From assembly GCA_945833995.1 (NCBI GenBank), contig CAMAGM010000001.1:22631-86630 (forward strand): DNA of 64,000 nt. The letters run 5' to 3'. A program made the position numbers and the translations under genes. The notes beneath the pieces were generated by a model that was given only the letters and a program-made list of their open reading frames with translations, searched no databases and was not told the DNA's origin. Positions within the stretch are counted from its first letter, which is position 1. Each line of letters opens with the position of its first letter. This DNA is from an uncultured Prevotella sp. Its GTDB lineage: Bacteria; Bacteroidota; Bacteroidia; Bacteroidales; Bacteroidaceae. Positions 46,006 to 55,239 of this stretch are shown in pieces.

Positions 46006-48120
46006 ATGAAAAAGTTTACTTTAATTTCATTGCTTATGCTCATCTGTTGCACGATGGCTAAAGCAGAGTTGATGGACAAGTATTTCTTCAAGATTCCGAC
46101 AGACAAGATGGCGGAGGGCTGGATTGTTCAAGACGCAGGAAACTTTGTTGGTACTCCAGGAAAGGACTACTTCGAGGCAAAGAACAACAAGAACGGCGGT
46201 CGTATGCTCAACTATTTCTGGAATGAGGATGGCTGGGCAAAGGTTCAGGATCTCAGCACACTTCCTAACAGCGAGTACAAGTTCACTATGGACTTGAACA
46301 TGTCAAACATGGCTACTCGTGCAGACATGGAGTTCACCCTTCTGCCTATCAATGCTTGTACTTCAACTGACAGCCGTGTATCTACACACAACTATCGTTG
46401 GTGGAACAGCACAGAGGGTGAGGACTATTTCTTCCGTTGGAGAGTTGGCGAAGCTCCTGCTGCTGCAAACGGTGACTTCACAATCTACATCAACGAGAAT
46501 CCAACTGCAAGAAACGACTGGGAAAAGACTACAGAGGAGACTCTCGTTCTCTCAAGCCAGAAGACCTACAAGTTCGCTTGTGTGATTAACGTAGCCAACA
46601 ACACCGCTACATACACCATCGCAGACGAGGAAGGCAATGAGCTTGCTACAGGTGTTCACAACTATGTTTGCGAGGAAGACCGCGCCGGTATTATGGTCTT
46701 CTCTATGAACGGAACTTCTACACACCAGATTTCCAACATAGGTCTTTCATATTTGGCTGAAGGTCCTTTCGCAACAGAACCATCTGTCGATGCATTGGCA
46801 GTTATCGGAACACAGCGTGCATACTATGTTGACTTTGCAGAGGGAACTACTCTCCACTGGGTACAGCTTGGTGATGCTGAGGATGCTGTCAATGGAGCAT
46901 CTTATGCAAATGGCGAGGAATACACAGCAGGATATTGGGAGTCAAATGATACTCGTGACTTCGAAGCCAACCTTGACGAATACTTTGGAAAGAAGATTAT
47001 CTACTGCACTGAGTCTGGTAGCCTCAAGGTATGGGCAACAATGGAGGACGACGAGACAAACGTTTCCGACGAGATTGTTACTCGTGTTGTTTGCGAAGAA
47101 GTGTTTATGCCTACTCCTGTAGCAACAATCACTAACGTGACCGAAGGCTATGGTAAGGAATACACAATCACTGCCGACAACTCAGAAACACTTCTGAAGC
47201 CTGTCGTTACAATCAACTGTGTCATTAAGAATGCTGCTGGTAGCGTTGTTGAGACAAAGGCATTGATGTCTGGAGAGAAAGTGACGCTTGATGAAGCAGG
47301 TAGCATCGAGCTTTACTCTTACGATGGCACTCACCCAAACCCATGGTATTCTCCTTCCGAAACCATCACAATCAACAACAATGTTGAGTATGTTCAGCAC
47401 AGCCTGACAAACTATGCTTGGGAAAAGGCAGAATGCGACGCTGCTAAGGCTGGCTACACAGTGACTGAAATCGTTGATAACGCAAACAAGTCTCACTGGG
47501 ATCGTATCTATTCAGACCAAAAGTACGGTTATGATGACCTCGGCAACGCTTCTGTATGGGCTGACGGTACAGAGTATGTTTGGGTGAAGGAAGGCTTCGG
47601 CTTCTATCCTGGTACTGCTATCGGTACTGACGATGCCAAGTGGAATGTGCAGGTTCCAGACGATATCTACACAGGCTTCTTGCCATTGGTGCCAGCCCAA
47701 GCCGATAACTACACCGCAGGTGCATGGGCAATATTCCCACTCCAGGGTATCGTTTATTATGCTACTAATATTAAGGACCTCACCATAGGCATTGATCCTC
47801 AGTATGTATCTGATGATGCCTCGAAACCAAACTTCTATATCATTCACAAGCGTGGTGGCTACGACCGTCCTGACAAGGGTGACTGCAATGCCACAACAGT
47901 ATGCGTAGCTGGTGAGAACTACAGCCTCTATCGTTACGACACCGCTATCTGCGACGTACGAATCATGACCTACAAGGGCTTCACCCCTGGCACAGGTATC
48001 TCTTCTACAACCGCTGATGAGAAGAAAGCTCCAGTTATAAGGAAGAAGCTCACCGACAAGGGTATAATCATTGTAAATGGCGAGAATGAATACACTGTTT
48101 CAGGTGTTCGCGTTAAGTAA
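46006..48120 (+). CDS. secreted protein of unknown function in the SusE/F position, with short C-terminal sorting-like tail
   Basis: Signal peptide MKKFTLISLLMLICCTMAKA; C-term RKKLTDKGIIIVNGENEYTVSGVRVK. Downstream of SusD and upstream of PL11. Confidence 0.6.
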   Translation: MKKFTLISLLMLICCTMAKAELMDKYFFKIPTDKMAEGWIVQDAGNFVGTPGKDYFEAKNNKNGGRMLNYFWNEDGWAKVQDLSTLPNSEYKFTMDLNMSNMATRADMEFTLLPINACTSTDSRVSTHNYRWWNSTEGEDYFFRWRVGEAPAAANGDFTIYINENPTARNDWEKTTEETLVLSSQKTYKFACVINVANNTATYTIADEEGNELATGVHNYVCEEDRAGIMVFSMNGTSTHQISNIGLSYLAEGPFATEPSVDALAVIGTQRAYYVDFAEGTTLHWVQLGDAEDAVNGASYANGEEYTAGYWESNDTRDFEANLDEYFGKKIIYCTESGSLKVWATMEDDETNVSDEIVTRVVCEEVFMPTPVATITNVTEGYGKEYTITADNSETLLKPVVTINCVIKNAAGSVVETKALMSGEKVTLDEAGSIELYSYDGTHPNPWYSPSETITINNNVEYVQHSLTNYAWEKAECDAAKAGYTVTEIVDNANKSHWDRIYSDQKYGYDDLGNASVWADGTEYVWVKEGFGFYPGTAIGTDDAKWNVQVPDDIYTGFLPLVPAQADNYTAGAWAIFPLQGIVYYATNIKDLTIGIDPQYVSDDASKPNFYIIHKRGGYDRPDKGDCNATTVCVAGENYSLYRYDTAICDVRIMTYKGFTPGTGISSTTADEKKAPVIRKKLTDKGIIIVNGENEYTVSGVRVK

Positions 48121-48144
48121 TCTGTTTTACAGACTCTGATATTT

Positions 48145-48181
48145 CGACCGGGACTTTGTTTTAATAGCATAGTCCTGGTCG
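48145..48181 (+). terminator. hairpin between the secreted-protein gene and PL11
   Basis: CGACCGGGACT / AGTCCTGGTCG. Confidence 0.65.
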
Positions 48182-48231
48182 TAATGTTATTTCTTGATTT
48201 TTATGATTTTTGCTATAATCAATATGTTTTT

Positions 48232-51200
48232 ATGAAAAGACTACTTGTCACATCTGCTTTTGTCATGTCGATATTTCTTGGAGCGAGTGCCCAGAGATTT
48301 ACCGACAAACTTGACCGCGGACTCGTTGCAGTACAGACTTCCGGAGGAGTATATTGCTCATGGCGCATTCAGGCCGATGAGTATTACGACGTAAAATATA
48401 ATCTTTACCGCGACGGCACGAAGGTAAATGCCGAACCGCTAAGCGTCTCTAACTTTACAGACGCTTCAGGCTCGCAAAGCTCAACTTATACTGTTAGGGC
48501 TGTAGTGAAAGGAGTGGAACAGGAGGCATCAAAGACAGCTTCCGTATTTGCAAACAACTACAAGTCAATAACCATCAAACACGAATCTTCTTTAAAATCG
48601 ACATATATCCCAAATGATGCCTGCTGCGCTGATGTTGACGGTGACGGCGAAGTTGAAATCCTTTTGAAGTTTGACAATAAGGAGGAAGGGGCACAGCTAT
48701 ATCCGAAAAATGGCCCCGTCGTCGATGGAGTTGAGACAAAGGAGTATTCACTGCTCGAATGTATAAAGCAAGACGGTACTTTGCTATGGTGGGTGAATTG
48801 TGGACCTAACATGGGTGACTTCCAGAATAATGAACAGAACATAGTAGGATATGACTGGGACATGGACGGTAAGGCAGAAGTTGTCATGCGTCTTGTGGAA
48901 GGAGCAACGATCCATCTTGCAGATGGTTCTACATACACTATAGGAGCTGACGGCAAGAACGGCACGTCATGGACCAACTACCGTATTCCAAAGGGTTCAG
49001 GCTCTGTGGAATGGTTTACCTATTATGGCAATGAGTTCCTCTATTACTGTGAGGGTGCGACTGGCAAACCATACCAATGTATAGACTACCCTTTGAAACG
49101 TTTGGAGGCAGGCGAGACAGACCTGAACAACGCATGGGGCGATGGCTATGGTCACCGTTCCAACAAGCATTTCTTCGGAGCTCCATATCTTGACGGTAAG
49201 CATCCGAGCATATTCATCGGACGAGGCATTTACACACGCCACAAGTTCATTGCCTACGACGTTGACCCAGCGACCCATTCCCTCAATGTAAGATGGCAAT
49301 GGACCAACAACAAGGCAGGATCGCCATGGTATGGTCAAGGTTATCATAACTATACCATAGCCGATGTCGATTGGGATGGACGTGACGAGATTGTATGGGG
49401 CTCAATGGTGATTGACGACAACGGTTTTGGACTTTCTACAACAGGACTCGGTCATGGAGATGCACAACATGTAGGAAATCTTAATCCGTACAACCACGGA
49501 CAAGAGGTTTTCGCCTGCAACGAGGACAATCCTGCCAATAACTACCGCGATGCCACTACAAGCAAGATTTTCTATCGTATGACCGATACCAACGATGCAG
49601 GCAGAGCTCTCGCAGGCAACTTCTATAATACCATTCCTGGTTCTATAGGCAACGGAGCACATGACACGCCTATATCAACCGTTACCAACGACCATGTGTC
49701 AGTAAATACCAATGGTCTTGGAATGAATTTCCGTATCTATTGGGATGGTGACCTTCAGGAGGAATGTTTCGACAACATAACAGTATCAAAACCTGGTGTC
49801 GGTACGCTCGCAACTTTCTCGGGAGCATACTCCAACAATAGTACGAAAGCAACCCCATGCTATCAGGGCGACATCTTCGGCGACTGGCGCGAGGAAGTAA
49901 TCGAGCGCACTGCCGACAATAACATCAGGATATACACGACAACAACCCCGACTGAATGGCGCAACTATTCGCTATGGTATGACCATCAATATAGAAATGC
50001 TATGGTTTGGCAGCCATGCGGCTACAATCAGCCTCCTCACGCCTCATATTTTCTTGGTGAACTTGAAGGCATTACCATCGCGCCTCCCCCACTCACAACT
50101 GCGGGACGAGAGATCGTGACATCATCTATCAATACTGCCTTTAACGGCAAGCACGCTCTGCTCGATGCTACTTGTGATGTCACTGTGGCAGTGTCAGAAG
50201 GAGCTTCACCTGCAGTTTTCACCGACAACGCCCCTTCATGGGTTCAGGGTACAGCTGCGAGCGAATGTACAATGAAAGATACTGAAATAAAATACACATA
50301 TTATACTCATACGCTAACAGGCAGTGCCTTCACTGGCGAGATGAGTCTTGTGAAGCAGGGTGATGGAACACTTGTCCTTCCTAATGTCACGGAAACTTAT
50401 ACAGGCAAAACGGACGTATGGGCTGGAACGCTGTGCTTCGACGGCACTATGGAGAACAGTCCCGTTTGGCTTAACCGATTCGCAGCCCTTTGTTCTGATG
50501 GAGGAAACTTCAAGGGTGGCATCAAGGCCGACTATGCCTCAGAGATACACCCTGGAGGCAAAGGAAACGTTGGCACTATCACCGCCTCGTCACTTGACCT
50601 GGGATTCGGTGCGCGTGTGCTTTTTGATGTCAATGGCAGCAACGTTGACAAGGTTATTGCCGCAAAGTTGAGTATCGAGAAGAAAGACTGGACAAATGGG
50701 CCTGCATATAATGCACCTGTTTTTGTATTCACTTCACAACCAGATGCAGGCACATACATTGTTGCAGAAGTAGGAGAATTGACGGGCAACATCTCAGACA
50801 TAACAATAGAAGGACTTGCCGGGAAAAAGTTTGAACTAAATTACACTGAGGGAAAGATAACCTTGACCATATTTGAAGGTCGAGGCAGTGAAAGCATCGT
50901 TTGGACAGGAGAACGAGACGGTGTTTGGGATCTCATGAACTCTGAGAATTTCTCTTCTTCCGACAAGACATTTGTTACAGGCGACGAAGTCACATTTGAC
51001 GACACGGCAGCAAACACAAACATCACAGTAGCAGAGAACGTCGCTCCAGGAAATCTTTTCTTCAAGAACGACGCAAAAGCATATACTTTGGCAGGTGATG
51101 GTGCCATTGAGGGTAACGGAACCCTTTTCGTAGAGGGTAAGGGAACGGTAAACCTGAAGAATGTCAACAGGTACGATGGCGGAACTGTCGTTAGCGGCGG

Positions 51201-52827
51201 TGTCCTTGCCCCGTCGTCGCTTGCCAACAACGATGGGTCGCAATACGGCTCACTTGGAGATGCGAGCAACAGTATCACACTGAAGAATGGTGGCACATTG
51301 AAAACGGCAACGACAATGACAGCTTCCCACCCAATTGTAATAGAGGAAGGCGGCGGTACAATATATGCCGCGGGGACATTGACCCTAAACGGTAGCATAC
51401 AGCGGGGAAACTCTGGCAGGAACCGCAATCTGCACAAGGCGGGAACAGGCACACTGCAACTTAACTGTTCCGCTGATTTCGACACACTCTACATCGAGGC
51501 GGGAAAGGTTTATGACTTCCAGGATGCCCACTTCACAGGCAAGACCATTGTATTCAATGGCAGCAAGGTGACTCTTCAGGCAAATAACAGCATCTATAGT
51601 TCAAATACCGACAATGTGAACATCGTTGTACCTAAGGGTATGAGTGGTACGTGGTATCCCGACGGACGCTGTGACTATACAGGAAAGCTGACGGGTGAGG
51701 GAACGATAGATATCTATGCCACATGGGTGCGCTGTCCGTTTAAGGGCAATTGGAGTGAGTTTGCAGGTACGATCAATGCCAAGCGTGGTCCAAAGAATGC
51801 CTATGAGCCAGTGTTTGACTTCAACAACACCTATGGCATTCCTCTCGCCACACTCAATGTTGACGCAGCCTTTACAGAGGCAACTCCTTTCAACACAAGT
51901 GGAAAGAGCTTCTCTATCGGAGCCCTTACAGGCTCGGGATATATAAGCAGTGGAGGATATTATGGCTCGGGAACCAATACGCTAACCATTGGAAGCAACA
52001 ACACCAACTTCACATTCTCTGGAACGATCAATGGCAGCCATGTGGTGAAGGACGGTACGGGTGTATGGACTATCTCCAATGAGGATGTCCTTGCCAATGC
52101 CAAGTCGTTGAAGGTAAAAGGAGGAGCCGTAAAATTGAATAAAGCTGCCGCCACCATGTCAATGACTTCACCTACAATCCTATATGTCCAGGATGGCGGT
52201 GAACTTCGTGGTCAAGGCTATAGTTACGGAATAAACCTTCTCGCCGATGGCGGACTACGTCCTGGTACAAATGTTCCTTCTTCACAGATAAAGAATGTTG
52301 GTGTCATAGAGATTGAGAGGAATCTCAAGGCAGAAGCAGGCTCACACATCTATGTGAACAAGACGAGGGCAGATTCTATTGCCATCAATTCCATAACAGG
52401 TGCGGAATCGCAGGCATGGTCATTCCTTAAGGTTGGAGGGAATGCCACTCTCAACGGTACTGTCCATGTTACATATTCCACAACATGGAATCCTACTGAA
52501 GGCGACTACGTGAGAGTTCTGGACTGCAGGGGCACTATTGACGGAACACCGACATTTGACCTTCAGGAGTTGCCCAATGGCCTATCATGGGATACATCTG
52601 AGCTTCTCTCGCATGGTATTGTTAGGGTCTGCAAGTCCACAGGCGTAAATGGCATAGAGTCAGACGCTGAGTTTAATGCCGACGTCTATACGCTCTCTGG
52701 TGTGTTGGTGGTGAAGAATATGAGAACCACTAAGTCCACCTTGATGGAAGATTTGAAGAGACGTTGTCCTGCTCCTGGAACATACATAGTACGTTCGGGA
52801 GAACTAAGTATAAAAGTGAGACACTAA
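48232..52827 (+). CDS. rhamnogalacturonan lyase PL11 with autotransporter-type beta-strand repeats and C-terminal sorting-like domain
   Basis: DKLDRGLVAVQTSGGVYCSWRI, DACCADVDGDGEVEILLKFD, GLGHGDAQHVGNL (PL11). Then GDGTLVLPNVTETYTGKTDVWAGTL and GKGTVNLKNVNRYDGGTVVSGGVLAP (PATR-like), C-term VYTLSGVLVV...GTYIVRSGELSIKVRH. Confidence 0.87.
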   Translation: MKRLLVTSAFVMSIFLGASAQRFTDKLDRGLVAVQTSGGVYCSWRIQADEYYDVKYNLYRDGTKVNAEPLSVSNFTDASGSQSSTYTVRAVVKGVEQEASKTASVFANNYKSITIKHESSLKSTYIPNDACCADVDGDGEVEILLKFDNKEEGAQLYPKNGPVVDGVETKEYSLLECIKQDGTLLWWVNCGPNMGDFQNNEQNIVGYDWDMDGKAEVVMRLVEGATIHLADGSTYTIGADGKNGTSWTNYRIPKGSGSVEWFTYYGNEFLYYCEGATGKPYQCIDYPLKRLEAGETDLNNAWGDGYGHRSNKHFFGAPYLDGKHPSIFIGRGIYTRHKFIAYDVDPATHSLNVRWQWTNNKAGSPWYGQGYHNYTIADVDWDGRDEIVWGSMVIDDNGFGLSTTGLGHGDAQHVGNLNPYNHGQEVFACNEDNPANNYRDATTSKIFYRMTDTNDAGRALAGNFYNTIPGSIGNGAHDTPISTVTNDHVSVNTNGLGMNFRIYWDGDLQEECFDNITVSKPGVGTLATFSGAYSNNSTKATPCYQGDIFGDWREEVIERTADNNIRIYTTTTPTEWRNYSLWYDHQYRNAMVWQPCGYNQPPHASYFLGELEGITIAPPPLTTAGREIVTSSINTAFNGKHALLDATCDVTVAVSEGASPAVFTDNAPSWVQGTAASECTMKDTEIKYTYYTHTLTGSAFTGEMSLVKQGDGTLVLPNVTETYTGKTDVWAGTLCFDGTMENSPVWLNRFAALCSDGGNFKGGIKADYASEIHPGGKGNVGTITASSLDLGFGARVLFDVNGSNVDKVIAAKLSIEKKDWTNGPAYNAPVFVFTSQPDAGTYIVAEVGELTGNISDITIEGLAGKKFELNYTEGKITLTIFEGRGSESIVWTGERDGVWDLMNSENFSSSDKTFVTGDEVTFDDTAANTNITVAENVAPGNLFFKNDAKAYTLAGDGAIEGNGTLFVEGKGTVNLKNVNRYDGGTVVSGGVLAPSSLANNDGSQYGSLGDASNSITLKNGGTLKTATTMTASHPIVIEEGGGTIYAAGTLTLNGSIQRGNSGRNRNLHKAGTGTLQLNCSADFDTLYIEAGKVYDFQDAHFTGKTIVFNGSKVTLQANNSIYSSNTDNVNIVVPKGMSGTWYPDGRCDYTGKLTGEGTIDIYATWVRCPFKGNWSEFAGTINAKRGPKNAYEPVFDFNNTYGIPLATLNVDAAFTEATPFNTSGKSFSIGALTGSGYISSGGYYGSGTNTLTIGSNNTNFTFSGTINGSHVVKDGTGVWTISNEDVLANAKSLKVKGGAVKLNKAAATMSMTSPTILYVQDGGELRGQGYSYGINLLADGGLRPGTNVPSSQIKNVGVIEIERNLKAEAGSHIYVNKTRADSIAINSITGAESQAWSFLKVGGNATLNGTVHVTYSTTWNPTEGDYVRVLDCRGTIDGTPTFDLQELPNGLSWDTSELLSHGIVRVCKSTGVNGIESDAEFNADVYTLSGVLVVKNMRTTKSTLMEDLKRRCPAPGTYIVRSGELSIKVRH

Positions 52828-52836
52828 AATTCTTTA

Positions 52837-52870
52837 AGGCGTGGAGGTTGAAATTGCAACCTTCACGCCT
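52837..52870 (+). terminator. hairpin terminator after the giant PL11 gene
   Basis: AGGCGTGGAGGTTG / CAACCTTCACGCCT. Confidence 0.7.
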
Positions 52871-52910
52871 CACTTACTTATTTATATATTTGAAAGTTCA
52901 ATTATGGCAT

Positions 52911-53092
52911 TTAGCCTGCATTATTCATGCTGTTCCGTCGCGAAAGGTCTAAATGGCAGTACATCAGCGTGAGCACAGCGATGACGATGCAGAATGTAGT
53001 AAATCCTACTTTCCAAGAGGAAGAGCGAGCACCTCGCTGAGGTGCTGCCAGTTAGACCTTGCAGTAGGAACGAGTATGAATAATGCAGGTTA
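52911..53092. repeat. 182-bp imperfect long hairpin (MITE-like)
   Basis: TAGCCTGCATTATTCATGCTGTTCC...AAAGGTCTAAATGGCAGTACATCAGCG (52912-52969) vs CGCTGAGGTGCTGCCAGTTAGACCTT...GGAACGAGTATGAATAATGCAGGTTA (53035-53092). Confidence 0.8.
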
Positions 53093-53232
53093 GAATTAAT
53101 TGAAGTTTTTTCTCCAAGCTCAAGGAGCTCCTTTACCCCTCGGCCAGCAGCTGGAGATATATTATCAAAACTTACCCCGCATGTTTAGTTGTTGAGTTTA
53201 GTTGAGTTTAGGTCTCCCCCTAAACAGCGCTA

Positions 53233-53464
53233 CCTAAACAAACACCTAAACTCAACAACTTAACATTGGGGGTGTTGTGTTAGGTTGGAGGGCATGGGGG
53301 AGGGAATGGTTAATTATAATTATTATATTATTAAAATAATATAATAATATACTATATATATTTATATCTTATATAGTTGAGCTAAATCACATTTCCCTTT
53401 CCTTTCCCAAACTAAACCACTCAACCCCGCGTGTTTAGTTGTTGAGTTTAGGTGTTTGTTTAGG
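53233..53464. repeat. 32-bp inverted repeat (one mismatch) flanking an AT-rich core, with an additional partial arm at 53178-53212
   Basis: CCTAAACAAACACCTAAACTCAACAACTTAAC (53233-53264) vs GTTTAGTTGTTGAGTTTAGGTGTTTGTTTAGG (53433-53464). Confidence 0.85.
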
Positions 53465-53590
53465 TGTTTATCATGAAAGTGGCAAAGAAGGGGACTTTAA
53501 CTTCCGTTAACTTTGAATGGCTTGTTTTGCTTGGATATAGGGCGAGAATTGCCTAACTTTGCTGCGTGAAAAGTTTACAAAGCGCGCGTA

Positions 53591-53634
53591 ACCGTCACGA
53601 AGGCATCACGAGACCATACCGAAGGATGACGAGA
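53591..53634. promoter_or_regulatory. 22-bp tandem array upstream of GH105, homologous to 30891-30934
   Basis: ACCGTCACGAAGGCATCACGAG / ACCATACCGAAGGATGACGAGA; first unit matches the reverse complement of the susC array at 19/22. Confidence 0.75.
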
Positions 53635-53821
53635 GACAAAAACTTCACAAAACACATTAAAGTTCTTTTCCGCGCTATTACCGGGGAATGACGGCGGATT
53701 GTTGTTTGACCTGCGATTCTCACCCCAATTTTCCTTCTTTCGCTTGCCCACGCTTTCCATCAAATGACAAAATGTTGGGTATTTAAAGCAAAAAGCATAG
53801 GTTGGGGAATAAAAAATTATG

Positions 53822-53829
53822 TACTTTTG
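53822..53829 (+). promoter_or_regulatory. -7 element TACTTTTG for the GH105-PL26 operon
   Basis: TACTTTTG about 73 nt upstream of ATG 53902. Confidence 0.5.
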
Positions 53830-53901
53830 CAGTCGAGAACATTGAACTGAAATAACAATATCTGGAAATCTAATAATATCATCTCAATAATATCCACGAC
53901 A

Positions 53902-55209
53902 ATGAGAACCATTTTAGCTGCCTTTATGGCACTCGCACCTTTAGCGTGCAACGCACAGACTGTAGTAAACGATGCCACTACTCCACTCCACCTGATGAAA
54001 CCCGCCTACAAATACAACTATGGCGTGGCTGACAGGAACGACGTGAAGGCGGACATCGACCGAATATTGGACTATCTCGACAAAACCACATTCGCCGAAC
54101 TCGATGAGACAGGAAAGCGTCTGAAACAAGGCGACTTTAGGCTCACCTCCTACGAATGGGGCGTGACCTACTCGGCAATGTTGCGGGCAGGTGAGACGAC
54201 AGGCGACCCACGATATACGAAATATGCCATCGACCGCATGGACTTCCTTTGCGAGCAGGCTCCGCGTTTCATAAAGATGAAGGAAAAAGGAGAGAAAATT
54301 GACAACCTCATGGAACAGGTGGTCTCTCCCGATGCCCTCGACGACTGCGGTGCCATCTGCTGCGCCATGATAAAGGCAAAGGACATCAAGGGAAAGAAGA
54401 ACGGCAAACTGTGGCAGGAGCAGATTGACCGCTACTATGATTTCATCGCCAACAAGGAATATCGCTACACCGACGGGCAGTTTGCCCGCCTGCGCCCAGT
54501 GAAAAACACAGTGTGGCTCGACGACATGTTTATGGGCATCCCCGCCCTCGCGCTGAATGGCAACTACGAAGAGGCTCTGCGTCAGTTCCGCCTTTTCCAC
54601 GACAAGATGTGGGTGGCAGAGAAGTCGCTCTACCGCCACGGCTGGACTCCCACGGAGTCGGGCTATCACCCATCGTTCTTCTGGGGAAGGGCAAACGGTT
54701 GGGCTTTGCTCACGGCTTGCGAGTTGCTCGACGTGCGTGAGGATTCCTACATACTCGACTGTTTCCGTCAGCACCTCAACGGACTGATGGCTCTTCAATC
54801 GGCAGACGGCGCATGGCATCAGCTGCTCGACCGCAACGACACATATCTTGAGACATCATGCACAGCCATATATGCCTATTGCCTCGCCCACGCCATAAAC
54901 AAGGGCTGGATTGAGGCAGAGCCATACATCGGGCAGACACTTCTGGCATGGAACTATGTGGCTGCCCACATCACCGACCGCGGTCAGGTGGAGGGCACTT
55001 GCGTCGGCACAGGTCTGGCTTTCGACCCTGCTTTCTATGCCTATCGCCCAGTCAACAACTATGCCGCCCACGGCTATGGTCCTGCAATATGGGCAGGAGC
55101 TGAGATTTACGCCCTTCTCTCCACCCACTGCATAAAGACCAACGACAGTGCCGTACACTACTATCCCGTTGACCCAAAGACCGACAAGCCTATTTTCTAC
55201 GTGGAATAG
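53902..55209 (+). CDS. unsaturated rhamnogalacturonyl hydrolase (GH105, YteR-like)
   Basis: LDDMFMGIPALALNG, SGYHPSFFWGRANGWALLTACELL, LETSCTAIYAYCLAHAINKGWI. Confidence 0.92.
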   Translation: MRTILAAFMALAPLACNAQTVVNDATTPLHLMKPAYKYNYGVADRNDVKADIDRILDYLDKTTFAELDETGKRLKQGDFRLTSYEWGVTYSAMLRAGETTGDPRYTKYAIDRMDFLCEQAPRFIKMKEKGEKIDNLMEQVVSPDALDDCGAICCAMIKAKDIKGKKNGKLWQEQIDRYYDFIANKEYRYTDGQFARLRPVKNTVWLDDMFMGIPALALNGNYEEALRQFRLFHDKMWVAEKSLYRHGWTPTESGYHPSFFWGRANGWALLTACELLDVREDSYILDCFRQHLNGLMALQSADGAWHQLLDRNDTYLETSCTAIYAYCLAHAINKGWIEAEPYIGQTLLAWNYVAAHITDRGQVEGTCVGTGLAFDPAFYAYRPVNNYAAHGYGPAIWAGAEIYALLSTHCIKTNDSAVHYYPVDPKTDKPIFYVE

Positions 55210-55239
55210 GTTTGCCCGCAACATAATAGCAACTACAAT

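Noticed and set aside
53575-53763. 62-aa minus-strand ORF in the GH105 upstream region
   Set aside because: Covers the 22-bp array; no domain or start context.
53941-54819. 292-aa minus-strand ORF
   Set aside because: Antisense to GH105; no family signal.
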